This document shows, one piece after another, positions 9,505-18,304 of a stretch of DNA of 64,000 bases. Source of the DNA: Deltaproteobacteria bacterium. GTDB taxonomy: Bacteria; SAR324; XYD2-FULL-50-16. The stretch is from the NCBI GenBank assembly GCA_018657625.1, contig JABHWU010000096.1, positions 1-64,000 of the forward strand, read 5' to 3'. The notes below the pieces were generated by a model. That model saw nothing but the letters and a program-made list of their open reading frames with translations, made no database searches and was not told the origin of the DNA. Every line of letters begins with the position of its first letter. The stretch's first letter is position 1. A program made the position numbers and the translations under genes.

Positions 9505-9520
9505 TAACCAGAAATGGTTA
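9505..9520. repeat. Small hairpin with GAAA tetraloop
   Basis: TAACCA and TGGTTA flank a GAAA loop on the plus strand, in the 240-base gap between maf and the selenoprotein gene. It could be RNA-stabilising or chance. The rest of 9328-9533 holds nothing I can name. Confidence 0.3.
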
Positions 9521-9533
9521 ATCATGGTGGGAG

Positions 9534-9563
9534 AACGGAGAATCTTTATCAGAATTCTCCGTT
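9534..9563 (-). terminator. Hairpin after the HesB-like selenoprotein gene
   Basis: AACGGAGAAT and ATTCTCCGTT form a perfect 10-base stem with a 10-base loop, 6 bases past the stop codon. There is no clear T run after it, so it may be a Rho-independent terminator of the weak kind or a 3'-end stabiliser. Confidence 0.5.
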
Positions 9564-9569
9564 GACTAG

Positions 9570-9872
9570 TCAGCAGCAATTTGAAGGATATTGTGGATTT
9601 GCAGATACCGAAAATCCACCTCTAAACGCATCTTCAAGATAATCGATACTACAACGTTCCAGATAAGGCGCATCTCCTGTTTTAAACAATAGCTTTATTC
9701 CGGAAATTTCAACTTGTTCATCATTTTCATTTAACTCGTCCAGAGTTAATCCAAATCTTGGTCCCCCTCAACCAATTCCTTGGATTGAAATCCTGAGATA
9801 TTTATTTTCATTGTCATTTAACAATGTCGCAATTTTTTTTTGAGCAGAATCCGTAATAGTGATATCTGGCAT
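9570..9872 (-). CDS. HesB/IscA-like selenoprotein with an in-frame UGA (Sec35)
   Basis: Conventional gene finding misses this gene because codon 35 is UGA (9768-9770). Reading through gives 100 residues. ATG at 9872 follows AGGAGATT. The UGA lies in QGIGUGGPRFGLTLDE, where selenocysteine replaces the first conserved cysteine of the HesB fold; the frame continues with a second cysteine in YLERCSIDYL, then GFSVSANP and a terminal NCC. HesB-like proteins with Sec in this GxGUGGP context are an established bacterial selenoprotein family, related to IscA Fe-S proteins; their substrate is not settled. A SECIS-like hairpin follows the UGA and selA lies 13 kb away. The gene begins 23 bases after a radical SAM gene on the same strand, likely one operon. 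A nonsense pseudogene is the alternative, but the conserved downstream frame argues against it. Confidence 0.9.
9731..9749 (-). promoter_or_regulatory. Bacterial SECIS-like hairpin
   Basis: TTAACTC (9749-9743) and GAGTTAA (9737-9731) make a perfect 7-base stem around the loop TGGAC. The loop starts 25 bases past the UGA and has G as its second base. This fits the relaxed bacterial SECIS rule: loop 16-37 bases after UGA and a G within its first two bases. SelB would bind it to direct Sec insertion. Confidence 0.72.
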
Positions 9873-9895
9873 AATCTCCTTTTTCTTCTAAATTA

Positions 9896-10765
9896 TTATA
9901 AAGCCCGTAACCATTCCGGCTTTAGTTTAATATTCCCATCTATCGCTTGCTTCAAAACACCTAAAACCTGATTTTTATCTCGGGGTAGTCTGGCTCTGAT
10001 GGGTAGGTAATTAGAGGCATGGTTTGCTAAAAACAGCCCCTGGTGTAATTCTGTACAACGAATCATTTCATATAATTCCAATAACATTTGTTTTTGATCT
10101 GGTAAATTGAAATCACCATTTTTATGTTCATTGTAAAGCGGTGTTCCAGGTACCAACATCAAAGTCAAAGCGCCAATGTAATTTGGGTTCATTCGACTAA
10201 GTACTTCACCGGTTTTTCGGGCATGAATTAATGATTTTTCAACCCCTCCCAATCCCAATAAAACAGTAACAGAGAGTTTTATACCGGCTGTCTTAACTTT
10301 AAGTCCCTGCTCAATCAAATCGCTGGAAGTTGCTTTTTTATTTACCTGTAGTAATATCTCATCATCACCAGACTCAACCCCCATATAAATAATTCCTATT
10401 CCATTTTCCTTTAGGGCTATAAGTTCCTCTAATGATTTTCGTTTCAAACTTTTCGCATTGGCATAAATACCAACCCGATTGATCCAGGGAAGCTTCTCTT
10501 TGATCTGTTTTAGAATCCAAAGTAATTTTTCCTGCTTAATAATTAAGGCATCACCATCACAAAGAAACAGTCTTTTTTGCTCTTTGTAATAATTAGAAGC
10601 ATATTCAATATCCGTTTCAATGATAGGATTGTCTTTTATTTTAAATCGCTCCCCTTTGTAAGCGCCACAAAAAGTGCATTTATTATGGGAACATCCAACT
10701 GTTACCTGCAATAAAATACTATTCGCCTCGCTAGGAGGGCGTATGATATGACCTTCGTAATGCAT
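9896..10765 (-). CDS. Radical SAM protein with Cx4Cx2C cluster motif
   Basis: A 289-residue radical SAM enzyme. VTVGCSHNKCTFCGAYKG at residues 21-38 holds the [4Fe-4S] cysteines 25, 30 and 33, spaced Cx4Cx2C rather than the common Cx3Cx2C; this spacing is usual in the uncharacterised GCSHN-KCTFC group. FLCDGDALII supplies an acidic SAM-binding strand, and GVESGDDEIL and VLLGLGG match Elp3/HemN-type barrels. The C-terminus ends in a short helical part without a TRAM or second cluster motif. The reaction is unknown. It lies directly upstream of the HesB-like selenoprotein gene and probably shares its transcript, so the two may act together, for example in cluster supply or repair; that link is inference. 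Confidence 0.85.
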   Translation of the reverse strand: MHYEGHIIRPPSEANSILLQVTVGCSHNKCTFCGAYKGERFKIKDNPIIETDIEYASNYYKEQKRLFLCDGDALIIKQEKLLWILKQIKEKLPWINRVGIYANAKSLKRKSLEELIALKENGIGIIYMGVESGDDEILLQVNKKATSSDLIEQGLKVKTAGIKLSVTVLLGLGGVEKSLIHARKTGEVLSRMNPNYIGALTLMLVPGTPLYNEHKNGDFNLPDQKQMLLELYEMIRCTELHQGLFLANHASNYLPIRARLPRDKNQVLGVLKQAIDGNIKLKPEWLRAL

Positions 10766-10814
10766 GAATATGATTCTGAATTATTGAAAAGTTTTTTTGT
10801 ATGATTAGCTATTT

Positions 10815-12107
10815 TTAAAAGAAAGCAGTCATCTTTTTTGGAAGTTTTACCACAAATAAGGAACCCGGACCATCTGAGTTATTCTCTGCCCAGATTTTAC
10901 CTTTATGATCATTGATAATATTTTTAGTAATGGGTAATCCAAGACCGGTACCTATTGTGGTCGATTTTGTTTTGCTACTTTGGATATATTTATCAAATAT
11001 TCCATCTAATTCATCCTCTGGAACGCCACAACCTCGATCTTTTACAGTAAGGATCATATATTTTTCATCATCTTCTAACTTGACCAATATATCCTGACCT
11101 GATTCGGAAAACTTAATCGCATTTGACATCAGATTGATAACTACCTGAGCTATCTTACTGGAGTCAATTGATATCTTTGCTTCATCAGGTAGTGAATCAA
11201 ATATAATATTCACTCCTTTTTCTTTAGCAAAGGCACTTAATTCACTAATAATCATGTTCACAATGCTACTGACTTTCGTATCATAAAATTCGTATACAAC
11301 TTTGCCAGCTTCTAGTTTTGCCAAATCCAATAAGTCATTAACCATTGCTAATAGTCTTTGTCCACTATCTCTAATTTTTGTAAAGTATCTTAGCAGCTTT
11401 TCCCGATCTGTATCTAAATATTTCTCAATACCAAACGTCGCAAAGCTCAGTATACCGGTCATGGGTGTCCTGAATTCGTGACTCATATTCGATAAAAATT
11501 CAGACTTGGCCCGATTTGCTTTTTCTGCAGATTTGACAGCTTCATGTAACTCTTCTGTTCTTTTTTCTACCAGTTTCTCCAGACCCTGTTGGTATTTTTT
11601 GAGTTCTTTTTCTGCTGCAATTCGTTGATCGATTTCAGATTTCAAAGAAGAAGCAAGATTAAAGGAACGAACTGCCGTTATAACAGCACTGAAAAGTTTT
11701 TGAGCGGTTAATTCCAGTTTATCCAAATAATTGTTAATATTGTATTTAGTGATAACCCCTTTTTCCGGTGCGTGCCCAGGCTGCCCGGTCCTGATAATAA
11801 TCTGAGTCAGACTATTTTGAAGCTCTTCACGAATGAAGCTTATCAGTTGTAAACCGGAATCATCACTCTCCATTACAACATCTAATATAATAACCGCTAT
11901 TTCCTTATTTTGCTCCAGTAAGTTTTTTGTCTCAAATCCGGAATATGCGTGAATAAATTGTAGTGGACGTCCATCAAAAGAAGAATCATTTAAAATCCGA
12001 ACAGTGGTTTCATGAACTTCCGCTTCGTCATCAGCAATTAAAATAATCCAAGGATCCTGTTTTGCTAGCTTGTCAATCTCTTTGTATTCTTCCTTGGCAA
12101 ATTTCAT
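10815..12107 (-). CDS. Response receiver-histidine kinase
   Basis: A cytoplasmic 430-residue protein with the order receiver, coiled coil, HisKA, ATPase. The receiver (about 18-150) keeps the DDE acidic pocket and an aspartate near residue 73 in VIILDVVMESDDSG; IIRTGQPG replaces the usual threonine region and LDKLELT supplies the lysine. This receiver style is common in GTGQPG-type proteins fused to cyclases or phosphodiesterases. HisKA shows SNMSHEFRTPMTGIL (His near 209); the ATPase has NLMSNAIKFSE and GTGLGLPITKNII. With no transmembrane segment it likely relays phosphate from another kinase. It starts about 50 bases upstream of the radical SAM gene but with no clear tie to it. Confidence 0.88.
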   Translation of the reverse strand: MKFAKEEYKEIDKLAKQDPWIILIADDEAEVHETTVRILNDSSFDGRPLQFIHAYSGFETKNLLEQNKEIAVIILDVVMESDDSGLQLISFIREELQNSLTQIIIRTGQPGHAPEKGVITKYNINNYLDKLELTAQKLFSAVITAVRSFNLASSLKSEIDQRIAAEKELKKYQQGLEKLVEKRTEELHEAVKSAEKANRAKSEFLSNMSHEFRTPMTGILSFATFGIEKYLDTDREKLLRYFTKIRDSGQRLLAMVNDLLDLAKLEAGKVVYEFYDTKVSSIVNMIISELSAFAKEKGVNIIFDSLPDEAKISIDSSKIAQVVINLMSNAIKFSESGQDILVKLEDDEKYMILTVKDRGCGVPEDELDGIFDKYIQSSKTKSTTIGTGLGLPITKNIINDHKGKIWAENNSDGPGSLFVVKLPKKMTAFF

Positions 12108-12256
12108 TAATAGTATGGTTTTGGATTTTATTTGATTTTGTAACTATAATTAATCAAAAGGGTAAGACAAGTCTAATACAATATATTTAAAAAGGGAAGT
12201 TTTGGCTGAAGAGTGGTACAAAAAGATAAATAAATTTACTCAGTTGATCAACTCCA

Positions 12257-13864
12257 TTAGGCAGATTCCACATTTTTATAATGATTTAGCAGATGTGTCA
12301 TCATTTTTAAGTTATTATTTTTTCGATAAATATCAAGTAAAAACATAAAAGTATCTTTATTCCATTTTTTATTCAAGGCTTGAGACAATAATTCTGTGGC
12401 AGGTTTGACCTGATTTTTCTTCAATTTTAGTTTGGCTTGGGCAACCAACAATTGATGGCGAATTTTAGACTGTTCTTCTGTTTTAACCTTTATTATCTCA
12501 CGATATTCATCCAACAGCCTTCGTGCTTCTTTTTCTTTTTTTAACTTCAAATAAATACTGGCCGTTTTTTCGATCGTTTTAGGAAATCTAAATGCAGAAA
12601 GTGCATTTTCAAAAAAAATCGATGCTGCCAGGAAATTTTGACCATTTTCTTTTTGTTCACCGCTCGTAAACAAGTAATCATGAATTTCAATTAAGCGTTC
12701 TTTAGCTATTTTAACATAATTATCGCATTTTAATAGTTTCTTGTATGATTGAATAGCTAAATCATCATAATGTAGAATCCGGTAAATATCACCAATGCTC
12801 GATATGACATATCCTGAATTTCTTTCAGCTGAAATTAATTTGAAAAGAAAAAGTGCTTTTTTCAAATTACCAGACTCAAACTCCGAATCTGCTTTGTTCA
12901 AAATTTCTGAATATTGATACATCCCACCTGTTTTTTCAAGCAGATAGGCACTTACTAATTCAAATGGCAGCGCTTCATCACGTTTATTGATACTTTTAAG
13001 AATCAGGCTGATATTAAAAGAAAAAAGAATATTTTGTGGATTAGATTTATAGATTTTTTTAAATGAATGAATGGCTTTATTAGGCTTAGAATTATAAAAA
13101 TTGATTAAGGCTAATAACATATCCAAATAATAAAATTGAAATGGAAAAGTGTTAATTAACGAAAAACATTTTCCACTTAAAGAGATTGATTTGAGTTTCA
13201 ATGCAGCCAAGCCTATATTGTAAATTTCAGATAAAATAGGCTCTACATCCATATCTTTAGCCTTGATCAATAATGCTTTCAGCTCAAAAAAACGAATAGA
13301 CAGTTCATCTAAAGAATATCGATTCGTATTTCTGGTAAAAGAGAGTTTTTGACAAAACTGACCAGGCTGAATATTTTCTGAAGTAGGTAAAAATTCAGGT
13401 AATAAAAAACTCTCTATTTGACCGGTAATGCTCAATAAGTTAATAATATCCCTATCAAAACGATGTAACTTTGCAGTATTAGCAGCAATACTCGTTAAAA
13501 TCATTTCATTATCCGGTTCCAATCTCAAAGCTTTCTGATACAGGTATTCTGCATATTTATGATCTTTTGCTTTGCGGGCACAATTACCTAAATCCACCAA
13601 AAACTGCCAGGTTACATTGGAATACTTCAGCAATAAGGAACCTATCGTCAATGTTGATAGAAAAAGGCTCTCAGAATGATATTGTTTGTATAGTTGCTTT
13701 AAACGAAGGGTACTTTGTTCATGATTTTTCTTAATTGCTTCTTCAAATTGATCATATGCCCCGTTTCGATCATTATTTCTCAATAATTTAACACCCGTGG
13801 CAATATTATCACTAACAGAATGCTTTGATTTACTCTCTAATATTTTTGCAAATGAAATCAGCAT
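12257..13864 (-). CDS. Tetratricopeptide-repeat protein
   Basis: A 535-residue protein built of TPR-like helix pairs. Clear units include GNCARKAKDHKYAEYLYQKA with ALRLEPDNEM near residues 100-130, AIHSFKKIYKSNPQNILFSF near 270, and SIGDIYRILHYDDLAIQSYK near 360, with more diverged repeats to the end. TPR proteins are scaffolds, so no reaction is expected. I chose the ATG at 13864 because GGAG lies 7 bases upstream; a start 13 codons earlier is possible. There is no clear signal peptide. It stands divergent from the LPS-permease gene. Partner unknown. Confidence 0.8.
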   Translation of the reverse strand: MLISFAKILESKSKHSVSDNIATGVKLLRNNDRNGAYDQFEEAIKKNHEQSTLRLKQLYKQYHSESLFLSTLTIGSLLLKYSNVTWQFLVDLGNCARKAKDHKYAEYLYQKALRLEPDNEMILTSIAANTAKLHRFDRDIINLLSITGQIESFLLPEFLPTSENIQPGQFCQKLSFTRNTNRYSLDELSIRFFELKALLIKAKDMDVEPILSEIYNIGLAALKLKSISLSGKCFSLINTFPFQFYYLDMLLALINFYNSKPNKAIHSFKKIYKSNPQNILFSFNISLILKSINKRDEALPFELVSAYLLEKTGGMYQYSEILNKADSEFESGNLKKALFLFKLISAERNSGYVISSIGDIYRILHYDDLAIQSYKKLLKCDNYVKIAKERLIEIHDYLFTSGEQKENGQNFLAASIFFENALSAFRFPKTIEKTASIYLKLKKEKEARRLLDEYREIIKVKTEEQSKIRHQLLVAQAKLKLKKNQVKPATELLSQALNKKWNKDTFMFLLDIYRKNNNLKMMTHLLNHYKNVESA

Positions 13865-14113
13865 TAATGAACTCCAATACGCGCGATCAAATAAAAAAAA
13901 CAATTAATAACTATCAATTCTTAAGTTTTAAAAAGCAGGTTTTATACCAAGCTTAAACATAATTAATTATCAAATAGTTACATTTTACTTATTAATATTA
14001 GACTGGGAAAAAATATTTTTTTCTATTTTCAATAAAAGCTAATGACAAAATAAGTCGTCTCAAGAATGATAAAAAAAACGAAATTCAAATTTATTATCTG
14101 AAAAACCAACAAC

Positions 14114-15289
14114 ATGTTACTTTTCAAGTACTTTATTAAAGAGTTTATTTTTCCATTGATATTATCTGTCGGCGTAATATCTTCAATTTTATTAATGGAT
14201 CAAATTTATAAATTTATTCCATTTTTACAAACATCAGGATTGGAAATAAAAGCCATTTTCCAAATGATCCTATATTCCCTACCTATGATTTTAATGGTTG
14301 CAACACCCATCGGCGTTATGATAGCAGTATATGCCGGAGTCTATAGAATATCATCAGACTATGAAATCATTTCCATGCGAGCGGCAGGTATTTCACTATC
14401 TTTTTTACTAAAACCGGTTATCAGCCTATCAATAGTCGTAGCAGTATTTGTTATGGTTCAAACATTTTATCTCAGCCCAATTGGCGTCCGTAACCTAGAT
14501 CAGTTAAAGTTCAATATATTGAAAAAACAGACCCAGATAAATCTGGAAAGCGGGAAAATCAACAATTTTTTAGGCCAAAATTTAATTTATGTTAAAGAGA
14601 AAAAAGGTAAACTCTTCAAACATGTTTTTATATCAAATTGGGATCTTTCTGGTTCAGATTTTTACATTGAAGCCAGAACAGGAACCATCGAAATTAATGA
14701 GAAAACCAGAAGCATAAACATCTTATTAAAAAATGGTCGTATTCACTCATCAAACCAATCAGACGAATATCAAATTATTGATTTTAAAAACTTTCTTTAT
14801 GATCTGATTCCACCGCAAAAAGATATGAGTTCCTTTCCTCAACGATTTCGCAACTTATCGGGTAAACTTGGACAGACACATGTGGTCCTTACTATTCATC
14901 AGTTACTCAGCCAAATTAAGATTGCTAAACAATTAAAAAATAAAGATTCCTATTATGAATTCACTGAGGAGTTTCACAGTAGAATTGTGAATTTTTTATC
15001 TTGTCTCGCTTTTGGTTTATTTGCCTTGCCTATTGGGTTATTTAATCCCAGAAACCCTAAAACCGGTCGGTTTATTTATATGATCAGTATGGTGATTATT
15101 TATTTTGTAATATTTTCCCAATTAAAAGTTCTTCTTAGTGAAGGGAAAATTCCTCCCATTTTTTTATATACACCGCTATTATTAGCACTATTATTTGGTG
15201 GTTTTAGTTACTTTAAAGTCAACTACGATCTTAATTCACTTTCAGATTTCTTAATTTTTTTTAAAAAAGTAAAAAAAAGCAGGAGTTAG
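14114..15289 (+). CDS. LptF/LptG family LPS export permease
   Basis: A 391-residue inner-membrane subunit of the LptB2FG transporter, which pulls lipopolysaccharide out of the inner membrane towards the LptA/C bridge. It has the family plan: two N-terminal helices, a third near residue 100 (AAGISLSFLLKPVISLSIVV), a periplasmic beta-jellyroll (about 125-265) and three C-terminal helices (FLSCLAFGLFALPIGL onward). The segment SSDYEIISMRAAGIS is the coupling region typical of YjgP/YjgQ proteins. Only one of the usual lptF-lptG pair lies here, so which of the two it is cannot be decided. thrC begins 2 bases after it. Confidence 0.9.
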   Translation: MLLFKYFIKEFIFPLILSVGVISSILLMDQIYKFIPFLQTSGLEIKAIFQMILYSLPMILMVATPIGVMIAVYAGVYRISSDYEIISMRAAGISLSFLLKPVISLSIVVAVFVMVQTFYLSPIGVRNLDQLKFNILKKQTQINLESGKINNFLGQNLIYVKEKKGKLFKHVFISNWDLSGSDFYIEARTGTIEINEKTRSINILLKNGRIHSSNQSDEYQIIDFKNFLYDLIPPQKDMSSFPQRFRNLSGKLGQTHVVLTIHQLLSQIKIAKQLKNKDSYYEFTEEFHSRIVNFLSCLAFGLFALPIGLFNPRNPKTGRFIYMISMVIIYFVIFSQLKVLLSEGKIPPIFLYTPLLLALLFGGFSYFKVNYDLNSLSDFLIFFKKVKKSRS

Positions 15290-15290
15290 C

Positions 15291-16673
15291 ATGGATTTTA
15301 TTAGTACTCGCGGACAATACAAAAATATTGATTTTCAACAGGTTGTTTTAGAGGGATTATCCAGGGATGGCGGTTTGTTTATTCCTGCCAGCTACCCAGA
15401 TTTATCAGGTCAACTAAAAACATTAAAACAGTTACCCTATTGTGAATTAGCTTTTGAAATTTTCCGACATTTCACCGGGGAATCTATTCTTGAAAGTGAA
15501 TTAAAAAATATAATCAAAAACAGTTATTCAACTTTTCAAAGTGAACAGGTTACACCGTTAAAGCACTTAAATGAAACAACAATTTTAGAGTTATTTCATG
15601 GACCTACTTTTGCGTTTAAAGATGTGGCTTTGCAATTTTTAGGTAATTTGTTTGAATGGATACTCACCCAGAAAAACAGACAACTCAATATTTTGGGGGC
15701 TACTTCAGGAGACACTGGTAGCGCTGCGATCATGGGAGTTAAGGGGAAAAAGAATATTAATATTTTTATTCTACACCCTAAAGGTAAAATCAGCCAGATT
15801 CAGGAAAAACAAATGACAACTGTTCTGGACGAAAATGTATTTAACGTCGCTATTGAAGGAACTTTTGATGATGGTCAACGAATTATTAAGGAAGCATTTA
15901 ACGATCTCGGGTTTAAAGATCAGTACAATTTAGGAGCTATCAATTCTATCAATTTTGCCAGGGTAATGGCTCAAACAGTTTATTATTTTTATAGTGCCTT
16001 TCGGTTTAATGAAAAATATCCGGACGCACCCTTAGTTTTTTCAGTTCCAACCGGTAATTTTGGAGATATCTATGCCGGATATTTAGCAAAAAAAATGGGA
16101 CTACCTATAAAAAAATTGATACTAGCGACTAATGAGAATGATATCCTGTACCGGGTATTAACCACCGGAAAATATGAAGTTAAAGCAGTTCACCAAAGTA
16201 TCAGTCCGTCAATGGATATTCAAATTGCCAGTAATTTTGAGCGTTATTTATATGATTTATTAGATCAGAATGCAGAAAAACTTGTTCAAAAAATGGAACT
16301 TTTAAATCATACCGGTGGTTTTACAATAGACGAACAGGAAATGGCAAAGGCCTCGGAACTTTTTATACCAGCCAGAATTGAGACTGCCAGGATTGAAGAA
16401 TGTATTTTGAAGTTTGCGAAGAATGGTTATATACTTGATCCACATACAGCCATTGGTGTTGCCGCAGCTGAGGATAACAGTGAAGACAGAGTAATTTGTC
16501 TGGCCACTGCTCACCCGGGAAAATTTAAAGATACTGTCGAGGAAATCCTTAATTCAGCCATAGAGTTACCTGATGCTTTATCTTCTCTCTTTGACAAAGA
16601 GGCTAGGTGCTTAACAACCCCAGCTAAAACAGAAGCAATTTTGGATATTATTCGTTCAAACTGCAGCGTTTGA
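15291..16673 (+). CDS. thrC: Threonine synthase
   Basis: Converts O-phosphohomoserine to threonine with pyridoxal phosphate. The 460-residue protein begins FISTRGQY and GLSRDGGLFIP, both diagnostic of threonine synthase. FHGPTFAFKDVALQFLGN near residue 104 holds the PLP lysine; GATSGDTGSAA follows near 142 and SVPTGNFGD near 245 binds the phosphate of PLP. The ATG follows AGGAG at the end of the LPS permease gene, 1 base past its stop, so the two are probably cotranscribed. It is convergent with truA, only 6 bases apart. Confidence 0.96.
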   Translation: MDFISTRGQYKNIDFQQVVLEGLSRDGGLFIPASYPDLSGQLKTLKQLPYCELAFEIFRHFTGESILESELKNIIKNSYSTFQSEQVTPLKHLNETTILELFHGPTFAFKDVALQFLGNLFEWILTQKNRQLNILGATSGDTGSAAIMGVKGKKNINIFILHPKGKISQIQEKQMTTVLDENVFNVAIEGTFDDGQRIIKEAFNDLGFKDQYNLGAINSINFARVMAQTVYYFYSAFRFNEKYPDAPLVFSVPTGNFGDIYAGYLAKKMGLPIKKLILATNENDILYRVLTTGKYEVKAVHQSISPSMDIQIASNFERYLYDLLDQNAEKLVQKMELLNHTGGFTIDEQEMAKASELFIPARIETARIEECILKFAKNGYILDPHTAIGVAAAEDNSEDRVICLATAHPGKFKDTVEEILNSAIELPDALSSLFDKEARCLTTPAKTEAILDIIRSNCSV

Positions 16674-16679
16674 TTCTAC

Positions 16680-17456
16680 CTAATAAATAAAAGGATCATT
16701 CTTGAGGTAGGTCTCATTTAGCATCAAACCTTGTGGAGGGGCAGTTATACCTGCTTCTTCACGATTGCCACTAATTAAGGTTCTTTTAACAACATCTATA
16801 TCCAGCCTTCCTCGACCAACCTGAACCAGTGTTCCTACCATTATTCTTATCATGTTCCTTAAAAAACTTGATCCTGAAATAGTAAATTGAATCTCAGTTT
16901 GATGGCAGGATTTTTTTGATTCAATTTGGAGATCAAATATTTCCTTTTCGGTAACTTTTTGAACACATCCTTTTCCTTGATAAGCCGAAAAATTATGGAC
17001 ACCGATGAAATCGGAGCCAGCTAACTGCATATCAGATAATTTTAGTTCAGATTTTACCCACCAGGAAAAATCATTGTTGAGTGCATTTGGTATTTTTGAG
17101 TTATTAATCCGATAAATATACTGTTTACCACGGTTCTCGTTCTGAACCCGGTGGTTGTCTGCTACCTCAACCAAATCAACAACTGCGATATCATCAGGAA
17201 GCAATGCATTCAGGCTATTTCTGAGTTGATATATTTTTATTTCTGCGGGGATATAAATATTTGCTAACTGATGCTTGGCATGGACACCAGCATCGGTTCT
17301 GCTACTAGCCCTTATTTTTACCGGTTTTTGAAAAATGATGGCTAATACTTTTTTTATGGTGCCTTCAATGGTAACTGCATTTGGTTGTAGTTGCCATCCA
17401 TGGTAATTTGTTCCCTTATATTCAATTTTTGCAAGTAGATTGCGATAAAATGACAT
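16680..17456 (-). CDS. truA: tRNA pseudouridine(38-40) synthase
   Basis: Makes pseudouridine at positions 38-40 in the anticodon arm of many tRNAs. The 258-residue protein shows KIEYKGTNYHGWQLQP at the start, the catalytic aspartate 55 in SSRTDAGVHA, YIYRINN in the middle, and FLRNMIRIMVGTLVQVGRG near the end. I use the ATG at 17456; a TTG two codons upstream is the only alternative. No strong ribosome-binding site is visible. It lies downstream of trxA on the same strand but a hairpin separates them. Confidence 0.95.
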   Translation of the reverse strand: MSFYRNLLAKIEYKGTNYHGWQLQPNAVTIEGTIKKVLAIIFQKPVKIRASSRTDAGVHAKHQLANIYIPAEIKIYQLRNSLNALLPDDIAVVDLVEVADNHRVQNENRGKQYIYRINNSKIPNALNNDFSWWVKSELKLSDMQLAGSDFIGVHNFSAYQGKGCVQKVTEKEIFDLQIESKKSCHQTEIQFTISGSSFLRNMIRIMVGTLVQVGRGRLDIDVVKRTLISGNREEAGITAPPQGLMLNETYLKNDPFIY

Positions 17457-17517
17457 GGCCAATAGAAAAAAACAAATGAAAAGATAAGGTAGGTATCAGG
17501 AATGTAGACTCAGTAGA

Positions 17518-17547
17518 ACGCTTTAATGTGCAGACTCACTAAAGCGT
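17518..17547. repeat. Hairpin between trxA and truA
   Basis: ACGCTTTA (17518-17525) and TAAAGCGT (17540-17547) are exact complements, 14 bases apart, directly after the trxA stop. A nearby direct repeat (AGACTCA) occurs on both sides. No T run follows, so termination is only possible. Confidence 0.4.
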
Positions 17548-17555
17548 GACCTTAT

Positions 17556-17879
17556 TTAGGCACTTTCCACCATTTTTTTAATTTTAACGGGATCTGCACC
17601 AACAACCATATCAGCTTGTTCACCGTTTTTAAATAATATCAGGCAGGGGATACTCCGGACACTAAAATCAGTTGCGTATTTAGAATCTTGATCAACATTT
17701 ACTTTAGCAATAGATACTTTTCCCTTCATCTCATCAGCTAATTGGTCAAGAAACGGTCCAATCATTTTACAGGGTCCACACCATTCAGCCCAAAAATCAA
17801 CCAAAACAGGGATTTCGCTTTTTAAAACTTTTTCTTCAAAATCATTGTCTGTAACAATTAAGATGTTATCACTTGCCAC
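17556..17879 (-). CDS. trxA: Thioredoxin
   Basis: A 107-residue cytoplasmic thioredoxin that reduces protein disulfides and can supply electrons to ribonucleotide reductase. The active site is WCGPC (Trp33, Cys34, Cys37) in LVDFWAEWCGPCKMIGP; the cis-proline is in RSIPCLILFKNGE near residue 77. The extra cysteine after the cis-proline is unusual but tolerated. Length is normal and the gene is single. TrxB is not in the window. Confidence 0.96.
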   Translation of the reverse strand: MASDNILIVTDNDFEEKVLKSEIPVLVDFWAEWCGPCKMIGPFLDQLADEMKGKVSIAKVNVDQDSKYATDFSVRSIPCLILFKNGEQADMVVGADPVKIKKMVESA

Positions 17880-18304
17880 GTCACTTCCTTTTTTAAATTA
17901 TTAATGATAAAAACGACTTAAAGTATTGAAATAATTATGTCTGGATTTTATTTATTTAATTTCCAGCACTCTTCGATTAGCATATTGGATAGATATTTTT
18001 ACGTCTACTTAAAAAAAGCCCTCCATTGATCAAAAAAAAAGCTCGCAGAATACGCATCAATATTTTATAATGATACCAGTATATTTTAAAACTTTTTCAA
18101 GGGATCAATTAATTTAAGCTATTTAAACGCTGGTATCTCGCTAGGTTAATTCTCATTTTTAAATTTACTTTCTCATCCCAGCTAATAATCAATTTACAGA
18201 AACAGGTTTAAATGCAAAAAATGATTAATGACAATCATGACACTGTTTGTCTGAAACCTTGACCCGTTTTAGTTTTATCTTGCCTCTGAATTTATATTTT
18301 TGTT
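17880..18304. other. Intergenic region without a gene
   Basis: This 425-base AT-rich gap separates divergent trxA and mnmA. The only structure seen is a spaced inverted repeat, GATACCAG (about 18073-18080) and CTGGTATC (about 18131-18138), of uncertain meaning. No tRNA fold was recognised. Confidence 0.4.

Noticed and set aside
9564-9572. Second possible selenocysteine at the final TGA of the HesB-like gene (after NCC).
   Set aside because: Readthrough would add only LVNGEF before another TGA, and the hairpin that follows has no G in the first two loop bases, so it does not fit the SECIS rule.
18073-18138. Spaced inverted repeat GATACCAG / CTGGTATC upstream of mnmA.
   Set aside because: Arms of 8 bases with 50 bases between them can arise by chance; no regulatory family matches.
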